Source: Gordionus sp. m RMFG-2023 (taxonomy: Eukaryota; Nematomorpha; Gordioida; Chordodea; Parachordodidae). Taken from it: a DNA stretch of 64,000 bases. The stretch covers positions 11,261,366 to 11,325,365 of the forward strand of contig NC_088777.1 in NCBI RefSeq assembly GCF_954871325.1, written 5' to 3'. The position numbers were made by a program, and so were the translations under genes. This document shows, in pieces, positions 12,001-24,000 of this stretch. The notes below the pieces were generated by a model. That model had not been told where the DNA came from. It did not search any database and saw only the letters and a list, made by a program, of their open reading frames with translations. The stretch's first letter is position 1. Each line of letters opens with the position of its first letter.

Positions 12001-15000
12001 GTATTTAATTATTTTATAAGGTATATGCGAAAATTTTTCATATTTTTTAAAAAAAATTTCTTGATTCGGCATTATATAATTCTATTATTATTATATCTTA
12101 TCCTTTAAAAAAAATTATTGTAATCCAGGAATTCCTACGGTTTCCGCCGATCAACCTCTTCCACCCACGGCTAATAATACTAATAACGCAACTCCGGCCT
12201 CGTCCAGAGCATTATACAGTCGTCTTTCCAGAGGAGCTCACAACATTGATGAATACAGTAGAAGAGTGGAAAGTTTGGTCGATATGGGCTTTGCCAGACC
12301 CAGGGTTCTTATAACGATAAAAAACTTTGTTCCTTATAATAGAATTAATTCTGATGAGTTAAAAAATAAACTTTGTTTGTGTGATAATATATTATGGTAT
12401 TTGTGAAAAGAATAGGAAGCAATAATTTAATAATACATTTTTATTGTTAGTCTTTAAATTATTTGATAATGTTTTATCCTACGCAGTCAGTATTTTCCTA
12501 GAAAATTTGAGAATGAGAATGACCATATTTATATTAAATAAAAATTTCCACCATATTAGGAAGATTTAGTATCTAAATTTATTTTATTAGATTACGTCCA
12601 AATCTGATTGTATCATAATACTTAATTGTTTACGTAAATAATTTAATTATATTTAGACCTAGAGGATTAATTAGCCCACTTTTTATCTCTATTCTTTACC
12701 AATCCAATTTATTTTTTATTTAAAACTGGCTTTTAAGTCTTTAACACATTTTAATAAAATATTTTGGGATTTACATGGAATTAAATTCGGATCCCCCCCT
12801 TGGAGCTATAAAAATGTTTGAGTTCATATATTTCGCCAGCGAACCAAGACTGCCATATATTGGATTATTATTTTTTAAATTGGCCCAACAAATAAGTTTT
12901 GTATCTATTTTAAAGTTCTTTTTTTTTATCACCCAACATAATTAGGTAGTGGAAGCCCTTAGGCACTGTTCAACCTTGGAGCATGCAACGGAATATTTAC
13001 TGTCTTTGTCAGCGGCAGATATCGAAGCCTTTAGGGAGGAGGAGGAAATTGGTGGTGCTACTGATGTGGTCCCTATAATCGAAGGTACAGAAATGGAAGG
13101 AAGGAAAGAAAATGAATATGAATAAGAAATGAAAGAGCCAATTGATAATGTTTTTATTTTACCCCCGCCCACAAATAAAAAAAGAAAACCCCACACCAAT
13201 TAGTGAAGGCCATAATGCGGATACAAACACTAATTTAGTCGTAGACGTTCCGTTAAGCTCGCTAATAATCGCTCCTCGTGACCTTAATACTACGCATTCA
13301 CAGGATAATGAGGCGACTATTGCTTCAAACGAGGATACCACTATGAGGGACATATTCAATTCATTGGAACAAACAGAGGTATATTATACGTCGTAAGATA
13401 TAGTGAGTGCTTTATCCTTATTGCCCATTCGCTAAAATATAACCGGGTATGTATTACTATAATGAATGTAAGGCAAATACATTACCCAAAATATTACTTG
13501 AATGCAATTTGCCTGGTATGGGCAATAAATTCTTTATGTGGGTTGGCATTAGTGTACTATATATGAGATGGCCAGATTTGATTATAAATATTACATTAAT
13601 AAATGTAATTTTTTGCTGGAAATTTGAGTAACCTTTTATTTATGATATACTTGATTAACACATTCATGGTAAACTTTATCGGAATATTTTTTTGCGGTTA
13701 TCACATATTAAAGAGATGTGCAACAAACCCATTAATAGGTTTAAATATCTAATAATTAAGGCAGAAAAGTCTATTATTAAAATTTTCCTATAGCAATCTT
13801 TTGCCTTATAATATGTCTTTCTCTTCTCTTAATTTAATGAAGAGAATTTTTTTATTGTATAATTATGGTTTGAGGAATGGACAATAATTTAAGGCAATAA
13901 TGTAGCGCTGCGAAACTTTACGGTTCCATTGACTAATATTCAAGAATTTATAAACATTTGCCATAAACCATACATAATATAAATATTTTAAATTGAATAT
14001 GGTCGACAAATAAAATATTTTAAAAAAAGGAAGAGAAAACAATTTTTATTTTTTTTAAAATAATCACAGGTAGCTATTCAAAGGGCAACTGAAATCGCTA
14101 CAGCAATTACCAGAGGACAGACTATATCTACCGCTGCTCAAAACGCGTATAATACCCCTTTAGATAATAATGTAATTTATTATCAAAAAATTTCAATATA
14201 GTAATTAATAAATTCCTGACACCTTTTAAACGCTAACTTGGCAACTAAATTTATTGATCATATGGAATTTAAAATTTTTATCAGTCATTTATTCAATATT
14301 AATTTACACAACATTCATTTTGAAATATTTTAAAATTTGAATAATACTTTGCCGTCATTAGTATTGTTATGTGAAGTTAACCGTTTTTTTAAAAAACAAA
14401 ACTATAAAAACCCTTTTAATTTGTATACAAATTTTTAACTTATTTCTTTTATATACATCAGAGACCTTGCAGAGGTACCATTTGCAAGATCTAGACTGGC
14501 CCAAAATTTTATGGATTTTTATATTTTCAGGCCAAGCCCGGCCCGGATTTTTTTGTATATTATATTTATGAATAATTTTTATAATAATTACGATATAAAA
14601 TATTAGGCCTGTCCCGGGTATTAAAAAAAAATTTAAACACGGCCTGGTATATTAAAAAATATTAAAATCCCGGTCCCTGTATCCTGTCTTAGAACCAGAC
14701 CCAGCCTTCAGGTCTCTAATATATATTAATTATCAAAAATATTAATAAGTTTTAAATTTATAATTTATATATTAAATTTTTTAAATGTTCGACTTATTAA
14801 AAATTTTGTCATAACTTATTTAAAAAAAAACACTAAATATTTTATAATCCTTTTGTTTTTCCTTTTTCAAAATTACAAAACCAAAAAATATTGTATAATA
14901 TATGTCTTAAATGCGATAATATAATTAAATTATATTGTTTTTTTTCTTTCGTTCACAAATCACTGTACATGATACTATTATTAATATTAAAATAATAATA

Positions 15001-18000
15001 TAAAACGAATATTTATGCTCCATTATAGCCATAAATCAAAATTTTTTTATGTTTATTTTTTCCAAACGTTCCGGTATTATCATTCTATTCCTTAAAATAT
15101 ACTCAAAGTTTTATTTACAGATCTCTGATTTATATATATTTGCTTTGTTTGTATTACAATAAGGATCAAAGAAGAAAAGCTGATTTTCAAAAATAATTTT
15201 AAGCAAAATGCCAATTTTTTTTATAATTTTCAGGTGTAAATATCCTTCAAATTGAAATCAGAAATTTTGATTTTTTTTTAAAATATTTAATTTTAAATAT
15301 AATTATATTTATAAAAAAGGATTTATTGTTTTTTAAGATAAATTTTATCATTTTTGCAGATATATTATATTATTACTGAAAGGGAATAAGGTAATAAAAC
15401 AAGGTGATGAAAAGTATGCAAAATATTATTTTTCCTCCTTATTTTAATCATTTTAAAAATACAACGCTAAAACAGGCTTTGATCGATACTAACAGAAATA
15501 ACGCCAATATTACTAATGCCGAAAATAATAGCCTGGAGATGGAACTGCTAAGGAGGCTTTCAGAAGTGGACACCAGTTATAGGGACTTGGGCTTAGGCAG
15601 TTCTGGTTTATTTAATATTTATTGTACCATTTCAAAACTAAAAAAATTAAGAATTTCCATCTATATTTATTATATAATCATGGTGGAATATTCTCCACTA
15701 TTTGTAGGATAGAGATATTATTTTTAAATTTTTAACAAAATAACTTGTGAAAAGTAAGGAATGTTTAACATGCATGTTTCATTTATAGATGGAATTTCCC
15801 CCAATCAATATTTTAGCTTTGACATTTAAAATAAAGGTTCATATTTACTTTATTTTATGGAATACAGTTTATAAATATTAAATTGATAATAAAGAAGAGA
15901 TTCTAATGTTTTAAATTTTTTTATACTTGCAGAAGAAATCATAAAAACACCGCAAAATGAAACATTAACTATGGAGACTAACGTTTTGGAAAGAATGGAA
16001 TTAGAACTGGATCCAGATATACAGGACATTCCCTTAGTGGATTTAGCAAGCTTAACGGAAGGCGAAGTAATGCATTATATTTTTTTGATAAGATCTTTAC
16101 AAATTTCTTCACCAGAACGCATCCGGCATTGTCCAATCGCCCATTTCACGTGATGTGACACAATTTTTGTCGCGGTATTTCTTCCGGCAAATTCTTGACG
16201 GAATTTCCCGGTCTCTTGCGATCTCGTTGTTTGGAAAACTGCTGGCAAGTTGTAAAATGTCCCAAGATTCCGGCTGTGTATCCGCCCTTGCTTATATGTA
16301 TCTGGCTTGTGGAAGGGCGGAAGGGGTTGGGGTATACACATCATCCTCTATTATAAAGGACCTGATTGAAACGGTATTTTTTTTTATAGTTTCAAGTTTA
16401 GGAATAAATGAATAAGGAAAGAAATCAAAAGAGAGAGACAAAAAAGATTATCATGAATGAAAATAAATATGTTCAATTAAAAGTTTATTTCTCCAGGTGA
16501 AGCCGTGAAAGTTAGACAATACATTAACATTATAATATATTTTAATTAGTTGGGACACTCAATCAATACCTTCGATTTCGGTAAATCGGACGCAACCTTG
16601 GAAAGCGAAAATCCTGTTATATCTTTACTGTTCCAAATACTTACACTTATATTCGAAGTAATTTATTTTATTTTTTCTCAACTCCCCCAAAAAGATAAAA
16701 TTCCCATTAATTTACTATTATTTTAATTAAACTATTTTTTATTTTTGTAACAAAAATTCAAGTCAAATAGTCTTTAATTTTATTACAATCTTAAAATTTG
16801 GAATAATTTTTCCTTCAATTTTTGAATAAATTTACGACTATTTTTAAAATAACACCTTAGGAATTAACAAATGACGAGTTGAGCCTGATAGATTTCTCCT
16901 CCCTATGCCGTCTCTTGACGCGGTTTCTCGAAAAGTCGCTCTCACTTCATCGCGAAAACCCCCGGGAAATTTCCCCTACCAAAAACCGCGATAATGATGA
17001 CGTGAACAATGTTTTGAATCGCGATTGGTTCCTCCCTTGCCTGACTCTCCTAGATAGTAGTGCCAGATGCCAAGTCCGACTGGGCTGGGTTTCTTTCCTT
17101 TATTTTCCCACAACCGCCAGCCATATAATTACGCGTAATATAGCATTTTCTAAGCCTTCATTTTATTTTAGTTATTTTTTTAAAACCCTAGAGATTTGTT
17201 AAATTTGAGCATTTTTTCTATAAAAATAGTTCGCCTTAATTTAAAATAAGAATATCTAATTACAAAGGGCAAATTTCTTTAGATCCCTCACTGTTGATAT
17301 GTTCCTTTACAATATTACTTAGATTATACTTCTTATATTATGGCATGTCTGTTTATTGTGAATTTTCAAAAATGTATATTACATATAAAAGAGAAAGCCA
17401 ATCTCAACCCAGAAGAAATCCAAACGACTGGATTTAGTGATTCTGGAGGTCACCAGATCGCGAAAGACGCCGGTAAAGGGATCAAAGACGATAACCAAAA
17501 TGCTAATTCAGCTATGAATTTGCCATCAAATTCAGTTATAACTCCAATTATAAACGTTCTTCAACCCAAAGCTATTGTTGGTTCATCCACTCGCGCCTCT
17601 AACCCAGGTTAAATTTTCTAGAATATTTTGAATATATGCATATGATATTCCCCAAATCCTTCAAATAAAAAATAGATCACTGATGATTTTTATAAATGGG
17701 GTTAACTGTTTGTGCCCGAAGTTTAAATATAAAAATAACATTTTTCTATTATAAATATTCTGTAGCTACTTCTTTGGTAACAGCCCGTTCTTGGAGATGG
17801 TTAGACGAAAGAACGGGCTTTTGGAACCCCTACCCCTCTTCTTTGGTCCATTTGATTGACTCCTCTTTTGACAGTGGTCAAGATCAGTCCAAATATTCTT
17901 GCACTATAAATCCGGTTAAAAATAGTGGTTCCGCCAAACGATTTAACGCGACTGGTTTTACCGGACCCGCAAGCCTCTATTTTTGGTCCATGAGCCAGAG

Positions 18001-21000
18001 GCTAATAACGGGATCTAACGATAGCAAAGACAATCAAGACGACCATCAAAGTCGGGCCGGGCAACTAAGGGCCGTGGAAATGAGTTTCGAAGGATTTAGG
18101 AAAGAACTGCTGAGTGAAAAGGGTAAGCCTAATATGACAATTTTATTTTACCTTTTCTGATATCTTATCTTCGCTGAGGAAACACACAATTAAGTGGCTT
18201 ACACAAACCAGCAGAGAGCGTCTCCAGTGCAGTGAATTTGCATCCACTGATTGGAAGTAATTTACCATTCTGTCAGGGCCCATTTAATTAAAGAGAGATG
18301 ATGGTACCTCTGTGGATAAGCCAGGATCCACTGATTGACGGTAATTTACTAAACTGTCAGGGCTAGTTTAATTTAAGAGGACTGACGGTACCTCTTATAG
18401 AAAATAATTATAAATTAAGAAGTATTACATATATTAATATTTTTTAAAAATATTATTTAATTAAAAGAGCCTAGTTTAGCCGTTCTTTTAATTGTAGTTT
18501 ATCTTGAGAAACATTAATAAAAAAGATTACTCTTATAGAAAATAATTATAAATTAAGAAGTATTACATATATTAATATTTTTTAAAAATATTATTTAATT
18601 AAAAGAGCCTAGTTTAGCCGTTCTTTTAATTGTAGTTTATCTTGAGAAACATTAATAAAAAAGACTATTAACTATATTTTTAATTAGAATTTGCAATGCT
18701 TGGCCATACCAGGATTTGGTATGGTTATAGTATTGTTTTTGGCTTTGTATCTTAAAGCTTTTGTGAATGCTTATTTGATTGTGTCTTAAAGTGTGGCAAA
18801 GCAATTCTATTTTTCTAAAATTTAATAATTTTTAAGTGGAAGTATGTGACAAGATTTCCAGAGATTCATTTTAGGATATTTGATATTTCTAACGGATTTA
18901 TTAAAAGATTTGAGATTTATTAAGGTTAAATTTATTATTTTCACAAGTTTCTATGCCATGTAAGACAGAAATAACATTATGTGGATTTTGAATTTTTTTG
19001 AAATAATATTTGAATACGATAGTTTGTTGAAGGAATAATAAATTTTTTTGGTTATAGGTAACCTAGGAATTATGTTTGCTTTAGTTGCACATTTACTGTC
19101 AATTATAACACCTAAATATTTTTAAGAATTTATAAAATTTTATCGTTATTGAAAAAATAGATTTGAATTTGATTGAATTTTAGTTTTTTTTCAGGTTTTT
19201 TTTCCATATTATTTGACACTGATATTAGAATATTATGAATGCTAGTGACATCTTCAATAAGGATTCATGTCGTCTGCGTAGCATAGCCAGTCTACATTTT
19301 GTAGGTTTTTGGTTGATGTCACTAATTAGTAGATTGAAAATGGAGTGTGATAAGGCACATCCTTGTTTTATACCACATTTTTGTAAAAGGTGAGTTTAAT
19401 CTATTGTATTTAATATGAATGAAACTATTTTCATAAATATTCATGATAATTTTGATGTGTGCGTTGATTTTATATTTAAAAAGAGTATTCCAGATCGTGT
19501 GACGACATACTGAGTCAAAGGCTTTTGAAATATCTATAATTATTATATATAAATTGAATTTATGAAAGCAGCTTTTTCAAGTCTAATTTTGCTGTAATTA
19601 GTTCAATTGCATTTCTTCCTTTACGGGGATGCAATATTATCGTTTGTGATCGATATTTTTTATTATTTAGTTGTATAAAAAATTTGTATAAATATTGTAG
19701 ATTAATGATGTGAGGATTATACTTTTCTAGTCATTTGGTAATTTTGGGAATTGTGTTTTTGATAGATTGAGCCATGTAGCATTATTTTTTATTTGTTTCA
19801 AACTATTATGAAAGTTGATGTTTGGAGAAGGAAGTTTTAAATTGTTGTTATTGTATTTTTTGTAGGTTGAATGTGTATGATTTTTGGATTTATTAAGATA
19901 TATAATAATTTAGGTTTAATGATTATTGTAGCAATTATGGGTCTGTGATCAAACAAAAAGTCGATTTTATTAAGAATGTTAATATATTTATATAAAAAGT
20001 AAAAACTCATTTTTATGCTTGTAATAAAATCTAATGGACTTTTGTATAAAGAATTATCTTTAAAAAAAGTGTAATAATTGTTTTTTTGTTTAAAATTTAT
20101 GATTTTAAAATTAAAAGGCTTACAAATTTCTATGATTTTTTTGGCGTTGGTATTTGTTTTTTGGTTTAAGGTAGCATTTTCTATATGTAAATTCGTGGTT
20201 TCGTTACCTAATTTCATGTTTAGATCACATCCAATTATTATAAAGTGTTTTTATTTACGTGTCTAAGATGATTTTTTAGATTTGTTATGAATTTTGGATA
20301 TTCAGTTGGTTTAGCAGGTGCATAAACATTTATTATATGAATTTGTTTTCCTTTACTTTTAAGGGTAATAAATGATATTCTATCTAGGAGTGATTGTAGT
20401 TTTTCTTTAAGAGACATTTTAAATTTATTTTGTTGAAGGAGTTTTAAGGTTAATAGGGAATCTATAAATAAAAAATAGTTAAATGAAAAATCTTTGCCTG
20501 ATTCTTGGATGTAATTTATTGATATTGTTGATAACAACTATTTGTATTAGTAATGTAAAAGCAGACGATTTTCCACAATATTTTCTGTTCTTATACTAAT
20601 CGTACCATAATGTATCCTTCACAGGTGAAACACACAATTAAGTGGCTTACATCACCCATTAGAGGACGTCACAAATGCATGGAAATTGTTTATTTCTTTA
20701 ATATTCCAGAGCTCTTAAATAAAATATTTATTCTCAGAAAAATCATCCTAGTAATATTAAAATTCTAATGACTCAAGAAACGATGATAAATTACAAGATT
20801 ATCAAAAAATTAAGAGGTTGTACTTTATTTACCTCTAGCACCATTAACAACAGAAATGGTTTATCCTTTATCATAAAAGACGATATTCTAAAATACACCA
20901 AAAACTTCACTTCCATTAACGACGGAATATTATTTATTACCCTAGAAAGTAAAGGAAAAGATTCATCTAATAAATGTTTATACCCTTGCCAAATCAACTG

Positions 21001-24000
21001 AATATCCTAAATTTATAACATACTTAAAAAACCATCTAAAACACATAAACAAAAATCATTTTATTATAATTAGAGGTGATCTAAATATGAAACTAGATAA
21101 TTAAATAACAAATATACATATATGAAATTCTACTCTAAACCAAAAACAAATAATAATACCAAAAATATCATAGAAATTTGTAAGCTATTTAGCCTAAAAA
21201 TCATATTCTCTTCTTCAAACAAAAAAACAACTGTTACACCTACTTTAAGTACAATTCCTCATATTAAAAGTTAATTGGATTTCTTTATTACAAGTATTAA
21301 GATGACTTTTACATAAAAAATATTAATATTTTAAATAAAATTTATTTTTTTCTGATTACAGGCCCCTGACTCTTACTATAATTTTTAAACCAAAATTAGC
21401 ATATATAAATCAAAATATCATACACTCTCAACTTCAAAAAATACAATATCATTAATTTAAACCTTCCTATTCCAACTATGAATTTTCACAATAGTTTAAA
21501 ACAAATCAACAATAAGGATTCATGGTCTAACATCTCAAACACAATAATAAAAACTGCTAACTCATACCTCAATATTAAACCACAATACCAGGACTGGGTC
21601 AGTTTAGATATATCAAATCTCATAAAATTGTTACCTAATAAAAGTAAGAAAAAAAGGAAAAAGGCAAAAATAAATATATTAAAAATCTACTAACAAAATA
21701 AAAAAATCTCTTAGAAAGACAAACGGAAATATATATTTTCCAAACTTAATCAGGTATACAGTTACACAAAAATGACCTTTATAATACTTTCAAATCCTTA
21801 AACTTTCTCACATCCTCCAACGACAAAAAAAATTAATAGTTTAATAATTGGTCGTCTCACGATTAACAATCCAGAAGATCAAATAAATATATTTATTGAT
21901 CATTATAGGAACATTTTTAATTGTAAAATATCCCTCATTAAATCATTAAATTCTCAACAATTCACATGCTCCTTTTCCCTTAAAACATGATGCTATTCTA
22001 AAAGATTTAAACAAACTCAATCACAAATCCATGTCAGACAGTCTTTAAAAAAATTCCCAATTATAACTTCAAAAATTTTATTTTCAGTTTTAAACAAGAT
22101 ATGGTTATGAGCTAACGTACCTCCTGAAATCTGCAAATCAACCATCATTAATTTACCTAAAATCCCTTTCCTTAAATCACCAAACGATTATAGAGCTATA
22201 ACTCTTTAATCATCAATTTATAAAATTCTAACCAACTTATTATTTAACTTAATAATAAAAGACATTGATAATAACACTAATGATAACATTTCATCCTTCT
22301 GTAAAGGAAGAAATGCAATTGAACTAATTACAGCTTTAAAAATTAGACTTGAAAATGCTACTTCGTAAAATAAATTTATATATAATAATTATAGATAATT
22401 CAAAAGCCTTCGACTCATAATGTCGTCATTCGATCTGTACAATAGATTAAACTCACCTTTGCCTTATCACCCTTCATTTTCAATCTACTAATTAGTGACA
22501 TCATAAATACCAGTAACCTACAAAATGTAGAATGGCTGCTACGCAGACGAAATGTATCCTTACTGAAGATGTCACTAACATTCATAATATTTTAACAACA
22601 GTCTCAAATAACATGGAAAAAATGAACCTGAAAATAAATTTAAAAAAAACTAAAATCTATAACAAAAAAAATATATTATTCCTTCAACAAGCTATCGTAT
22701 TCAAATATTATTTCAAAAAAATTCAAAATCCACATATTCAAAATCTACATAATGTCATCTATGTCTTATGGTATAGAAACTTGGGAAAATAATAAATTTA
22801 ACCTTAATAAATCTCAAATCTTTATTAATAAATCTGTTAGAAATATCAAATATCCTAAAATAAATCTCTGGAAATCTTGTCACATACTTCCACTTAAAAA
22901 ATTATTAAATTTTAGAAAAATAGAATAGCTTTACTTTAAGACACAATCAAATAAGCATTCACAAAAGCTTTAAGATATAAAGCCAAAAACAATAAAAAAG
23001 AATACTCTAACCATATCAAATCCTGGTACGGTCAAGCATTGCAAATTCTAATTAAAAATATAGTTAATAGTCTTTTTTATTTATATTTCTCAAGATAAAC
23101 TACAATTAAAAGAACGGATATACTAGGCACTTTTAATATAAATAATATTTAAAAAAAATATTAATATAGGTAATACTTCTTAATTTATAATTATTTTCTA
23201 TAAGAGGTAACGTCAGTCCTCTTAAATAAAACGGCCCTGACAGTATGGTAAATTACCGTCAATCAGAAGATCCTGGTTTATCCACAAGAAGTATCACCAT
23301 CCTTCTTTAATTAAATGGGTCCTGAATGGTAAATTAATGCCAATCAGTGGATTCAAATTCATTGCACTGGAGACCCTCTGCTGGATGGTGAAATCGTGGA
23401 TGAAACTTATTAGAACACTAAATTGATTATAATGATCTGACATATATATTTTTGAAATCTTGGTTTGTTTGATGATAATGACTCACCTAAATATTTTATT
23501 ATGTAAATATACCAAGTTACAGTATGATAGTGATAACGATCAGTGGCCCCTACACTTTGAGCTTTAGGAAGCAGAATACCCCCATGAAAAGTGCCCCCTT
23601 GAAAAGTATCCCCCCCCCTTCCAAAAAATGATAATTATGACACACATAAATTTCATAAATATTTTTTATTGCATCAATTTTTAATATATAATATAAATAA
23701 AATGCAAAAAATATTATAAATATTATTTTTAAATAAATAATTTAGATAAATTAGATAGAGAGAAAGCGAAAGAAATTATAATTTCATCAGAATTTAATTG
23801 TTTAAATAATTTTTTTTCCATTGATAATATGGTTAAATTATTGAGAAAAGAATCTTTCATGGTACTGCGCAGTCTTGTTTTAATTAATTTAATTTTACTG
23901 ATGACTCTTTCGGCAGTACATGAGGTTGTGGGAATGGTTAATAAATATTTATATAAAATTCTTAAATTAGGGAAAGCAGAAAAATTTAAAAGTAAACGAT

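Noticed and set aside
16067-16092. 26-bp intron ending at GATAAG before 16093
   Set aside because: It would put exon 24 in a frame that stops at 16153; the acceptor at 16115 keeps the frame open and has a better pyrimidine tract.
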